This document shows positions 9,001 through 17,047 of a stretch of 64,000 nucleotides of DNA, in pieces. How positions within the stretch are numbered: position 1 is the first letter of the stretch; every line of letters begins with the position of its first letter. The stretch is from Deinococcus betulae (GTDB taxonomy: Bacteria; Deinococcota; Deinococci; Deinococcales; Deinococcaceae): positions 62,001 through 126,000 of the forward strand of contig NZ_JAIQXU010000002.1 in NCBI RefSeq assembly GCF_020166395.1, written 5' to 3'. The notes beneath the pieces are model-generated. The model had not been told where the DNA came from, ran no database searches, and worked only from the letters and a program-made list of their open reading frames with translations. The position numbers and the translations under genes were made by a program.

Positions 9001-9912
9001 TTACTGCGCGGCGCGGTGAAAGGCGAGCCAGCCGCCGCGGGCCACCGCCGCCGCCCGGGACCACTGGCCGCGCAGCATCCGCTTGAGCAGGTACAGGCCC
9101 GGCCCGGCCAGCAGCGGCAACAGCGGCACCGGCGCGTGACGGCGAAAAAACCGGACCCCGCTTTTGGTGAAATTCAGTTCCCAGTCCAGACTCTTGTGGG
9201 TCAGGGTGCTCAGACCCATGGAGGCCGCGCCCAGGTGCCAGGTCCGGGCCGCCGCCGCCACGCCCAGGCCCCACCCCGCGCGCCGCAGCCGCAGACTGAA
9301 ATCGGCGTCTTCCCAGTACATGAAATACCGCTCGTCCAGCAGCCCCACCTCTTCCAGCGCGCGGCGGCGCACCAGCAGGCTGGTCCCGGACAGAAAATCA
9401 AGCTGCGCCCAGGGCACCGGGGCCTGAAACAGCTCGGCGCGGCCCCGCCAGAGGTCAATCCACCCCCCGCCCCAGCCCTGCACCTGCTCCGGCTCACGCA
9501 TGGAGTACAGCACCGACGCCACGGCGCCCAGCCCCGGGTGCCCGGCCGCCACCTCGACCAGCGCCGACAGCGCCCCAGGGTCCACCGCCGTGTCGTTGTT
9601 GAGAAACCACACGTGGTCTGCGCCGCGCCGCAGCGCCTCACGGGTGCCCACGTTATTGGCGGCGGTAAAGCCCACATTCGCCGGAATCTGAAGGATGGGC
9701 AGGTCTGGATACCGCGCCCGCAACTGGGCCACCGAGTCGTCGGTCGAGCCGTTGTCCACCAGCACCACGTCGGCGCGTGGGTAGTCCAGCGCCGCCAGAG
9801 ACCGCAGGCAGGTGTCGGTATGCCCCCACCCGTTGTAGTTGATGACCACGGTGCCCACCAGGGGCGGGGCGGCCGGCTGAACACCAGGGGCAGGCGAAGC
9901 AGAATCAGTCAT
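9001..9912 (-). CDS. Glycosyltransferase family 2 (rhamnosyltransferase-like)
   Basis: A 303-residue GT-A enzyme. After a short Pro/Ala-rich start it shows VVINYNG, the nucleotide-binding VLVDNGSTDDS, the FLNNDTAV metal-site motif and FMYWEDADFSLRLRRAGW, typical of the WbbL-type branch of GT2. Hydrophobic stretches near the C-terminus (for example PLLPLLAGPGLYLLK) suggest membrane association. It overlaps the end of the polymerase gene by 8 bases, so the two are translationally coupled. It likely adds a deoxyhexose or similar sugar to the lipid-linked repeat unit. The exact donor cannot be read from the sequence. Confidence 0.85.
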   Translation of the reverse strand: MTDSASPAPGVQPAAPPLVGTVVINYNGWGHTDTCLRSLAALDYPRADVVLVDNGSTDDSVAQLRARYPDLPILQIPANVGFTAANNVGTREALRRGADHVWFLNNDTAVDPGALSALVEVAAGHPGLGAVASVLYSMREPEQVQGWGGGWIDLWRGRAELFQAPVPWAQLDFLSGTSLLVRRRALEEVGLLDERYFMYWEDADFSLRLRRAGWGLGVAAAARTWHLGAASMGLSTLTHKSLDWELNFTKSGVRFFRRHAPVPLLPLLAGPGLYLLKRMLRGQWSRAAAVARGGWLAFHRAAQ

Positions 9913-11236
9913 GGGGCACTCCTTGGGAGGGAACGGGAAAGGTCAGGGGTTCAGAACGGACCGGAGACGGCGCGGCGCGCCAGGCGTCACAGCGCGCGTT
10001 GAGAAGGGCGCCACATACACTGAGGACGAAGCTCCAGTCAGTGGTGGTAAAGACCACGGTGTACAGACCCACCAGGGCGATAAAACTGCCGGTCATGACC
10101 ACCGGAAGCACCAGGGGTGAGGCAGGCCGAGTCACCAGCACCCGGAGCAGAGGCTGAAGCAGGGCAAAGCCCACCAGCAGGGCCAGACCGGCGGCGCCAA
10201 AGGTCCAGCGCACCGAGTCGTAGGAGTAATGCAGCTCGTTGGTGACCTCGCCGGGCACGGGATGCTCGATGCTTTCGGGAATAAAGGTGTTGGTCCCGAC
10301 CCCCAGTGCCTGCTCCTCGGGCGTCTCGACCATGCGGTAGGCGGCGCGCATCTGCTCCACGCGCCAGTCGAGGTTGCCCTGGTCCAGGCTGAAGCGCTCC
10401 TGGTTACTGAAGCCAGACGCCACCTGGGCCACCGTGTCTGACAGCGGCGTGGCCACCACCACCAGGGTCAGGCCGGTCAGGGCCAGCAGCGACATGAGCA
10501 CCAGACGGCCCTTGCGCCCGGCGGCCACGCGACTGCTCGTGAATTTCACCAGCAGCAGCAGCGCCGTCACCACGACGGCGAACATCATGATGCCGCGCGA
10601 CAGATTGACGGCCAGCGCCGCCGCGAACAGCACCGACCGGACCAGTTCCAGGGTGGTTTGCCGGTCAGCGGCCAGAAAGAGGTTACGCAACGAGACCATC
10701 AGGCCAAAAAACACCAGCGGCATCCCCGGATAAAAGATGCGCGGCAGCGGCCCAACCCACTCGTAGACGGTGAAGTCATCGGCAAAGCCGCCGGAGGTGA
10801 TGGCCAGGCCCGGCACGGCGAAACTCAGCACCGCGCGCGCCGCCAGCAGCGACGCCACCAGCATCAGTGTGCGCTCGATCTGAGCGTCGTCGCGGAAGCG
10901 CGCCCACACCCACAGGTAAGGCGCCATGAGAAAGCCACTGAACTTGTACAGGTAGGAAAAGGCGCCGCCCGCCGATTCACCGGTGGCCGAGAAATAGAGC
11001 ATGTGCAGGTAGGGCAGCAGGGCCAGGAGCACGACGCCCCCCAGGGGCACCCGCTTCGAGCGCCAGACGGCGAACACCAGAAGGCTCCAGGTCAGCAGAA
11101 GCAGGCCCAGCTGCGCCGCGCTGCCCAGAGAGGGGTCCAGCCGGCGCGTGACCCCAAACACCGACAGGGTGCCCAGATACAGGCTGAACAGGCCCGCATG
11201 AACCCACAGGTCCACGTCGCGGCGGCGCAGCTGCAT
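9905..11236 (-). CDS. Wzy-like polysaccharide polymerase (multi-pass membrane protein)
   Basis: 443 residues starting at ATG 11236, which follows the flippase stop as TGA-G-ATG. The longer open frame upstream overlaps the flippase gene and is rejected. The protein has about ten or more hydrophobic segments and a large extracytoplasmic loop in its second half (around SNQERFSLDQGNLDWR). The GVGTNTFIPES segment resembles the GxGxxxF motif of the O-antigen ligase/polymerase family. Its position between Wzx and glycosyltransferase genes fits repeat-unit polymerisation on the outer face of the membrane. The locus has a second Wzy_C-type protein at 14154. Which of the two polymerises and which ligates is unresolved. 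Confidence 0.7.
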   Translation of the reverse strand: MQLRRRDVDLWVHAGLFSLYLGTLSVFGVTRRLDPSLGSAAQLGLLLLTWSLLVFAVWRSKRVPLGGVVLLALLPYLHMLYFSATGESAGGAFSYLYKFSGFLMAPYLWVWARFRDDAQIERTLMLVASLLAARAVLSFAVPGLAITSGGFADDFTVYEWVGPLPRIFYPGMPLVFFGLMVSLRNLFLAADRQTTLELVRSVLFAAALAVNLSRGIMMFAVVVTALLLLVKFTSSRVAAGRKGRLVLMSLLALTGLTLVVVATPLSDTVAQVASGFSNQERFSLDQGNLDWRVEQMRAAYRMVETPEEQALGVGTNTFIPESIEHPVPGEVTNELHYSYDSVRWTFGAAGLALLVGFALLQPLLRVLVTRPASPLVLPVVMTGSFIALVGLYTVVFTTTDWSFVLSVCGALLNARCDAWRAAPSPVRSEPLTFPVPSQGVPHD

Positions 11237-11237
11237 C

Positions 11238-12509
11238 TCAGGCCTTGGCCGGCCGGCCAGCCGCCGCAGGCCGCAGAGTCTGCCGGTGCTGAAGGTACAG
11301 CGCCGCCCCCACCAGCAGTTCGGTGAGCAGCACCGCCTCGGCCATCCCCAGTGGGCCGCCGCCCGGTACCAGCGCCACAATCAGCGCGGCGTTGAGCAGC
11401 GCCCCCCCGGCCACCGTGAGGTTAAAGGCGCGGTCATGGCCCAGGGGCACCAGCCAGAACAGCCCAAACACCATATTCACGCCGATGACCAGAGGCAAGG
11501 GGGCCAGCGCACGCAGCACCGGCACCGCCGCCTCAAAGCCTGGCCCCAGCAGCAGGGCCACCAGCAGCGGGGCCGTCAGCCAGGTGCCAGCGCTCATGAG
11601 GGCGCCCACGCCGCCCATCAGCCACAGGCCCCTGGGCAGCAGGGCCTGAAGCGGCGCTGGCCCGGCTTCGGCCGCCTGGGCAAACCGGGGATACAGCGCG
11701 CGGTTCAGGGGCGTCAGGAGGCCTTGCACTGCCCGGACAATGCGCTCGGCCCCGGCGTAAGCCCCCACCAGGCTGGCCGGCACGAACAGGCCCAGCAAAA
11801 AAGCGCTGGCGGTGCTGTAAAAAGCCGCCGACCCTCGGAACAGAAACAGGGGCCAGCCCAGGCGCAGGGTCCCCCAACTCCGGCGCCAGGTGGGCCTCAA
11901 AAACGGCGTGTCGCGGTGGGCCAGATGCAGGGCGTAGGCATTGGCCAGCAGGGTGGCGCCGGCGGTCAGGGCCGGTACCAGCCAGGCGTCCGCTGGCCGC
12001 CGAATCAGCAGCAGGATGCCGGCGGTCACCGCCACCTTGGCGGCGATGTCCAGGCTGGCCACGCGGGTCAGGCGCTCTAGGCCCTGGAAGTACCACAGCA
12101 GACTGAACGCCTGCGCGGCGCCCCAGGCGACGGCGGCCCAGAGCAGCAGCGGCTGGTGCAGGGCCGGCACCGTCGCCTGGGCCAGCAGGGTCAGCCCTGC
12201 CACGCCCAGGGTCATCAGCAGCCGGGCGCCCAGCACCCCCGACAGCAGCTCGGCCCGGCGCCCCGGCTGGTCCTGCGCCCGCGCCACCTCGCGGGTAGCG
12301 GAGAGGTCAAAGCCGTAATCCACCAGCAGACAGACCACGCCGGCAAACGCCTGGGCAATCGCCAATGCCCCCCAGGCCTGAGGCCCCAGGGTCCGGGCCA
12401 GAAACGGCACCGTCAGCAGCGGCAGCAGGTAGGTGGCCAGTTGCACCCCGTACAGGGCCGCAATATTGCGCGGGGTGCGGCGGCCTGCCTCAGGCGGGGT
12501 CGCAGTCAT
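11238..12509 (-). CDS. Polysaccharide flippase (Wzx/MurJ-like MATE fold)
   Basis: A 423-residue membrane protein with about 12 hydrophobic segments. The N-terminal signature (NIAALYGVQLATYLLPLLTV, FLARTLGPQAWG) is typical of the polysaccharide biosynthesis protein family. It should flip undecaprenyl-pyrophosphate-linked repeat units across the membrane. Its start overlaps the end of the co-polymerase gene by 4 bases (ATGA), and it is followed directly by the Wzy-like gene, so Wzc-Wzx-Wzy are tightly coupled. Confidence 0.88.
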   Translation of the reverse strand: MTATPPEAGRRTPRNIAALYGVQLATYLLPLLTVPFLARTLGPQAWGALAIAQAFAGVVCLLVDYGFDLSATREVARAQDQPGRRAELLSGVLGARLLMTLGVAGLTLLAQATVPALHQPLLLWAAVAWGAAQAFSLLWYFQGLERLTRVASLDIAAKVAVTAGILLLIRRPADAWLVPALTAGATLLANAYALHLAHRDTPFLRPTWRRSWGTLRLGWPLFLFRGSAAFYSTASAFLLGLFVPASLVGAYAGAERIVRAVQGLLTPLNRALYPRFAQAAEAGPAPLQALLPRGLWLMGGVGALMSAGTWLTAPLLVALLLGPGFEAAVPVLRALAPLPLVIGVNMVFGLFWLVPLGHDRAFNLTVAGGALLNAALIVALVPGGGPLGMAEAVLLTELLVGAALYLQHRQTLRPAAAGRPAKA

Positions 12510-14161
12510 GCATGTTCCGCTGGCAGCCCACTGGGATGGTAGCCGTAGCCGTACCCATAGGCGGTGGCCATATGACGGGGATCAATCTTATTAAACGCCA
12601 CTCCGATCACGCTGGCGCTGGCCAGTTCCAGGGTGTCCAGCAGCCGCTGCACGCCCGACATGTTGGCCTTGCCCGGCTCCAGCACAATCAGGACGCCGCT
12701 GACCATTGAGGCCAGCTCCAGGGGGTCAGAAATGGCCAGGGCCGGCGGCGCGTCCACCAGCACCACGTCGTAGCCCTGAGACCAGGTGTGCAGGGCGGCG
12801 CGAAAGGCCTCGGTGGGCAGCCGGGTGGCGCCGCCCTCGTGGGGCGCCGTGACCACCAGGTGCAGGTGGTCAGTCAGGCGCCGGGCCTGAGCGGCCTCGG
12901 GGTTACGCAGCGCGGCCTGAAGGGCGCGGGCTTCCTCGCCGGGAAACGGCGCGGCCTGGGGCAGGTTGACCCAGCTGGCGGTTTCGGCCGCCAGGCCCCA
13001 GAGGGCGCGCTGGGTTGGGTGCCGCACGTCCGCCTCGATCAGCAGGGTGCGCAGGCCACCCGCCGCAAAGCTGCCGGCCAGGCCGGCCACCAGCGTGGAT
13101 TTACCGTCGCCGGGCAGCAGCGAGGTCACCATCACGGTTTTGGGCTGCTGACCCAGGCGGCCGCGGATGTTGCTGGCCAGAAAGGTCACGCTGTCGGCGC
13201 CTTTGCCCTTGTGCATCATGGTGAGCACCGACTGGCCTTTTTTCACCACGCGCAGCCGGGGCACCTCGCCCAGCAGCCGCAGGTGCATGCCGCGCAGGTC
13301 AATGTCCGAGGACACGGTCCGCGACAGCGAGGACCGCAGCAGAATCAGGGCCGTGGCCGCCAGCAGGGCGAACAGACCCGCCACCGCCGCGTTGCGCGCA
13401 GGCTGAGGCGACACCGGTTTCAGGGGCGTGACCGCCTGGGCCACCAGGGCCAGCGACCCCACCACAGCCCGTTCCAGGGCGCGCAGGTTGTTCAGGTCAT
13501 TGGTGCGCACGGACTGCTGGTTCAGCAGGGTCAGCTGCTCGCGGGTGGGGGTTGTGCCCACTGGCCCCAGCCGTGCCAGCCGCGTTTCAGTGTCGCTCAG
13601 CTGGACTTCCAGTGCCTCACGGGCCGAGCTGACCTTCACGAGGCCGCGCTGGGCGTCCCAGGTAATCAGGGCGCTGGTGGCTAGATTGGCCAGCTGCGCC
13701 GCCACGCGGGGGTTGGGGTGCCGGGCACTAATGGTGTAAATACCGTTGCCGTACATGTCCACGTCGCCCGCCGCCCGCACGGTGCTGGACCGGCCAGCGG
13801 CGGCCTCGTTGAGCAGCTTGCGCTGGAGGGCGGCGCGCGCCTCGGGGGTCAGACCCGTTACCTTCTGAAGCCCGGCGTTGATGGTACGCAGCACATTCAA
13901 ATTCAGCAGCGCCCCTTGCAGGGCGCCGGACGGCAGCGGCGGCGCGCTGACCAGGGTCTGGTTGACCGTCTGGTTGCCGGTCTGGTTGCCGGTCGAAACG
14001 ATCATGGTGCTGGCCTTGTAAAGAGGCGTCTGCTGCTTGAAATAGGCGTAGGTGGACACGCCCACCACAGCGGCCGACAGCGCGATCACCCAGGCCGACC
14101 GCTTGAGCACCTGAAGCGAACGGGTCAGGTCAATGACATCTGGTGCGGTCCGGTCATTCAT
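12506..14161 (-). CDS. Polysaccharide co-polymerase fused to tyrosine autokinase (Wzc-like)
   Basis: A 551-residue protein controlling chain length and export. A Wzz-type N-terminal part has TM1 about 21-40, a periplasmic segment, a Pro-rich motif at 241-256 (AVTPLKPVSPQPARN spans 243-257) and TM2 about 258-276. The cytoplasmic kinase has Walker A LLPGDGKST (349-356), Walker A-prime LLIEADVR (373-380) and Walker B VVLVDAPP (466-473). A C-terminal tyrosine cluster (Tyr535, 537, 539, 541 in AYGYGYGYHP) is the expected autophosphorylation site. The periplasmic domain is short for the family, and its start contains three NQT repeats (59-69) encoded by a 12-bp tandem repeat. The partner phosphatase (Wzb) is not in this window. 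Confidence 0.9.
   Translation of the reverse strand: MNDRTAPDVIDLTRSLQVLKRSAWVIALSAAVVGVSTYAYFKQQTPLYKASTMIVSTGNQTGNQTVNQTLVSAPPLPSGALQGALLNLNVLRTINAGLQKVTGLTPEARAALQRKLLNEAAAGRSSTVRAAGDVDMYGNGIYTISARHPNPRVAAQLANLATSALITWDAQRGLVKVSSAREALEVQLSDTETRLARLGPVGTTPTREQLTLLNQQSVRTNDLNNLRALERAVVGSLALVAQAVTPLKPVSPQPARNAAVAGLFALLAATALILLRSSLSRTVSSDIDLRGMHLRLLGEVPRLRVVKKGQSVLTMMHKGKGADSVTFLASNIRGRLGQQPKTVMVTSLLPGDGKSTLVAGLAGSFAAGGLRTLLIEADVRHPTQRALWGLAAETASWVNLPQAAPFPGEEARALQAALRNPEAAQARRLTDHLHLVVTAPHEGGATRLPTEAFRAALHTWSQGYDVVLVDAPPALAISDPLELASMVSGVLIVLEPGKANMSGVQRLLDTLELASASVIGVAFNKIDPRHMATAYGYGYGYHPSGLPAEHA
13956..13991. repeat. In-frame 12-bp tandem repeat, three copies
   Basis: GTCTGGTTGACC is followed by two exact copies of GTCTGGTTGCCG. 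The unit is a multiple of three and encodes a repeated NQT-containing tetrapeptide just after TM1 of the Wzc-like protein, so copy number could change without breaking the frame. Confidence 0.85.
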
Positions 14162-15515
14162 GCGCCTTTCCTCCTGCGGCGGGCCCGAGGGTCAGGAGGC
14201 CTGGGTCCGGTGTGGCCCCGCCTGGCCGACGGCGGCGCGGCTCAGGGACTGGCTCGGCGGGAACGGCGTGTGACCTGGCGACCCTGACGGCCCGCGCCGC
14301 CACCAGCCCGTACGCCACCCAGGCCCAGGCCATGGTGCCGGGCACGACGGTGGCGTGGGCGTCCCAGATTCCCGACAGCCATAGGGCCGCCACGCCCGCC
14401 AGCAGCGAGGCACCCAGGGCGTCCTGAAGGGGCGCGGCGGCCAGGGTCAGGATCAGCAGCAGCACGTATAGGGCCAAGCCGGTCCAGCCCAGCTCGATGG
14501 CGAGCTGATAGTAGTCGTTGTGGGCGTAATTCACGAAGTTGAAGGCGAGGTCATTGGGCCCTTCGGCCTGGGCTGGCCGGAAGCGGGGAATAAAGGCGAC
14601 AAAGTTGCCGGGCCCCACCCCGGTGACAGGCGCCGCCTGCGCGGCCTGCGCGTCCATGGCCCAGAGCTTGCCCCGCTCGATCAGAAAGCGGTCCACACTT
14701 TTGGTCTGAATGCCCCCCATCGCCCGGTCCAGCGCCTGACGCCCCTGGGGGGTGGCCAGCAGCAGGGTGCTGGCGCCCACCCCCAGCAGCAGGGCGGCAG
14801 CGGCCAGCTGACCCCAGCGGCGCTGGCGCCGCCACACGGCCAAAACAGCCGCCAAGGCGCCGGCCAGCAGCGCGGTGGGAAGACTGGAGGAATTGGTCAG
14901 CAGCAGGGAAGCGGTCAGAACAAGGCCCGCCACCAAGCCGGCGCCGCGCAGCCACCACTGCGGGCCCTGCGCCAGCGCCCAGACGCATACCGGCAGGGCC
15001 AGCGTCACGAAACCGGTGTAATGACTGGGGTGGTAGTAGGTGCCGCTGAGGGTGGCCGGGTCAACCTGCAAGGTCCAGCCGCCCCCCAGATGCTGAACGG
15101 CCACGTAAGCCGCCATGACCGCCACCACCGCCATCAGCCAGAGGCCAAAGGCCTGGCGCCGCCGCGCTGAGACCAGCAGGCCGCGCGCCGCATAGGCCGC
15201 GAGCAGGACACTGGCCAGCAACAGGCCCTGCTGAACGGCATTGGCAGGCGCGCGCAGCACGCTCAGGCCCACCCAGGCCAGCAGGGTCCAGAGGCACAGG
15301 GTCCAGGAGGAGCGCCAGACCTGACCAGAGGCCGGCGAAAGGGTCAAGGCAGCCAGGTAAAAGCCGCCGGCCAGCAGGCCCAGCACTGTCAGACCTGCCC
15401 GGCCACCAGAAAAGGCGCTGCCCTGGGCCAGCGGCCCCCAGGCCACGAAAGCGCACAGGGCCGCCAGAGAGGCCCATTCGAGGACGCGGGGCAGGCTGGG
15501 ATTCAGGGTGGTCAC
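14154..15515 (-). CDS. O-antigen ligase/polymerase family membrane protein (Wzy_C type)
   Basis: 453 residues with about 12 hydrophobic segments and a large outer loop. The Wzy_C pattern is clear: PVTGVGPGNFVAFIPRF, then NYAHNDYYQLAIELGWTGL. The H-N-D-Y-Y motif is typical of WaaL/PglL-type ligases and related polymerases. The C-terminus is a basic, Pro-rich tail. It overlaps the start of the Wzc gene by 8 bases and the stop of the TPR gene by 4, so it is coupled to both. It may be the real polymerase, with the 9905 gene as the ligase, or the reverse. Confidence 0.8.
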   Translation of the reverse strand: MTTLNPSLPRVLEWASLAALCAFVAWGPLAQGSAFSGGRAGLTVLGLLAGGFYLAALTLSPASGQVWRSSWTLCLWTLLAWVGLSVLRAPANAVQQGLLLASVLLAAYAARGLLVSARRRQAFGLWLMAVVAVMAAYVAVQHLGGGWTLQVDPATLSGTYYHPSHYTGFVTLALPVCVWALAQGPQWWLRGAGLVAGLVLTASLLLTNSSSLPTALLAGALAAVLAVWRRQRRWGQLAAAALLLGVGASTLLLATPQGRQALDRAMGGIQTKSVDRFLIERGKLWAMDAQAAQAAPVTGVGPGNFVAFIPRFRPAQAEGPNDLAFNFVNYAHNDYYQLAIELGWTGLALYVLLLILTLAAAPLQDALGASLLAGVAALWLSGIWDAHATVVPGTMAWAWVAYGLVAARAVRVARSHAVPAEPVPEPRRRRPGGATPDPGLLTLGPAAGGKAHE

Positions 15516-16075
15516 GGGCCGCTCCTGAGCCGCTCCTCGGCGGCCTGTGAATACTCATTGGGCTTGATGTGGGCGGCGGCCCGGTAGACCCTGAGGGCCG
15601 CCGAGGGTTGCCCCAGCTTTTCCAGGGTCTGGGCGCGGTCCACCAGCAGCCCTGGATTCCGGGGATCGTTGACCAGCGCGCGCAAGTACGCCTGATTGGC
15701 CTGACGATAGGCCCCAGAGAGGGCCAGGGTGCGGGCCAGTTCTGCGGGTGCCGTGGCGCTCAGGGGGTTCAGGGCCGACGCCCGCTCGTAGGCTGTCAGG
15801 GCCGAGGTCAGCAGCTCGGGCTTCAGGCGAAAAAACCAGGCGGCGCGGTAAGTCTGCCCCAGTTCCGCCCATAGCTCGGCCGAGGCAGGCGTGCGCCGCA
15901 GCGCCGCTTCCAGAATGCTCCAGGCCTGGTCGTACTCACCGTTCTGGCGCAGGGCTTCGGCCTGGTCGCGCGCCCGACTGGCCAGATAACCTTGAACGGC
16001 CACGCTACATAGCGCGGCCGTTCCGGTCAGCATCAGGCCAGCCGTGACCAGGGCAAGGGGTCGGGGCAGCGTCAC
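15512..16075 (-). CDS. Membrane-anchored TPR protein of the exopolysaccharide operon
   Basis: 187 residues starting at GTG 16075, which follows the preceding stop as TGA-G-GTG. A single N-terminal hydrophobic segment (about 8-30) is a signal anchor. The rest is TPR-like helical repeats: GEYDQAWSILEAALRRTP, LTSALTAYERASALNPL, GAYRQANQAYLRALVNDP and GQPSAALRVYRAAAHIKP. TPR proteins often pair with O-antigen ligase-type proteins or scaffold polymer export, and its overlap with the ligase-like gene supports such a partnership. The partner is inferred from context only. Confidence 0.75.
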   Translation of the reverse strand: MTLPRPLALVTAGLMLTGTAALCSVAVQGYLASRARDQAEALRQNGEYDQAWSILEAALRRTPASAELWAELGQTYRAAWFFRLKPELLTSALTAYERASALNPLSATAPAELARTLALSGAYRQANQAYLRALVNDPRNPGLLVDRAQTLEKLGQPSAALRVYRAAAHIKPNEYSQAAEERLRSGP

Positions 16076-16076
16076 C

Positions 16077-16538
16077 TCAGTTGCGGGGGGTCATGGGCGT
16101 CACCGCAGTCTGACTGGCGGCGGCCAGGGCGTTGGCGGCTGGCGGGTTATTGAGCAGGTTGGTCAGCAGATTGGAGCCACTGACCGTATAGCCCACACTG
16201 CGCAGGAACGCGAGGGCCAGTTCTGGCGTGAGGACCTTGCCCTGAATGCGGTTGACGCAGCGGAATTCCAGAAACACCATGGCCTGCACCCCCACGTTGG
16301 TGGGCTGACGCTGGAGCAGATTCAGGGTCGGCTCTGTCAGGCAGTATTTTTGGGCGTTGAACGCGCGTGACACGACCTTGGTGGTGCCGTCTTCGGTCCA
16401 ACGCACACCTGTCATGGACACGTCCCCGGCCCGAGCCAGACGCATGACCAGACTCTGCGCGTCGCCCGTCAGCGGCGCGGCGGCCGCCACTGAACCCATC
16501 ACCAGCACGGTAAGTAGCGCTCCGTTCCTTTGGTTCAT
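16077..16538 (-). CDS. Small exported protein, first gene of the exopolysaccharide operon
   Basis: 153 residues starting at ATG 16538 behind a strong AGGAGG site; the longer open frame upstream lies in the AT-rich promoter region. A signal peptide (about 1-21, ending VAAAAP) leads to a soluble domain with two cysteines and no recognised motif. The C-terminus is AVTPMTPRN, nearly identical to the end of the protein at 1-423. A similar Pro-rich stretch occurs before TM2 of the Wzc-like protein in the same operon. Position suggests a periplasmic accessory of polymer export. I do not recognise the family. Confidence 0.65.
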   Translation of the reverse strand: MNQRNGALLTVLVMGSVAAAAPLTGDAQSLVMRLARAGDVSMTGVRWTEDGTTKVVSRAFNAQKYCLTEPTLNLLQRQPTNVGVQAMVFLEFRCVNRIQGKVLTPELALAFLRSVGYTVSGSNLLTNLLNNPPAANALAAASQTAVTPMTPRN

Positions 16539-17047
16539 ACGTCCTCCTTGGATCACAGCGCCTGGACCACGGGCCCGGCGCTGAGACGAGACAAATGAGA
16601 TACCGCTCATGATGAGAGGTGACCGCACTGAGAAGCAGTCGCTCAGGATGACTGAACGCAGGAATCTTTTAAGAAGGTGAGGCCAGTTTTGCTCATTATT
16701 CAGACAGTTCAACTGCCCAAAATGATGATCATTTTTAGGTAAGCGAGAAGGGAAGATTCACGTTTGAAACATCATTTCTCGAATCTGACTACCAATTAGC
16801 TAAGCGCGACTATAGAGAGTTTATTCATCTTTTACACAAGGTGAGAAACTTCATGGACAGAATTGACGTTGCGGCTTCGGTATGCCTAACTGATGTCCAC
16901 AACCTTCCGTGGTTGAGATGACGTAAGCCAGGCTGAACGTCACGGCAGTACCTCTGCTGGCCACTGGCCGCTTTGGGCAACAGACGCAAGGCGAACATTC
17001 AGGGGCAACACCAAGGCTCTCTGCCTGCGCAGAGCCGGAGGGGCCGC
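16539..17047. promoter_or_regulatory. Divergent promoter region of the exopolysaccharide operon and the LacI-type regulator
   Basis: This 509-bp region is notably AT-rich (especially 16660-16900) and lies between divergent genes, so it should hold the promoter of the 16538-to-7874 operon and that of the regulator. It contains a 17-bp perfect palindrome at 16719-16735. I could not assign -35/-10 pairs with confidence. Confidence 0.55.
16719..16735. promoter_or_regulatory. 17-bp perfect palindrome, candidate operator
   Basis: AAAATGAT-G-ATCATTTT has 8-bp arms around a single central base. It lies 181 bp upstream of the exopolysaccharide operon start and 313 bp upstream of the LacI-type gene. 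It also resembles Fur-type boxes, so the binding protein is open. Confidence 0.45.
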
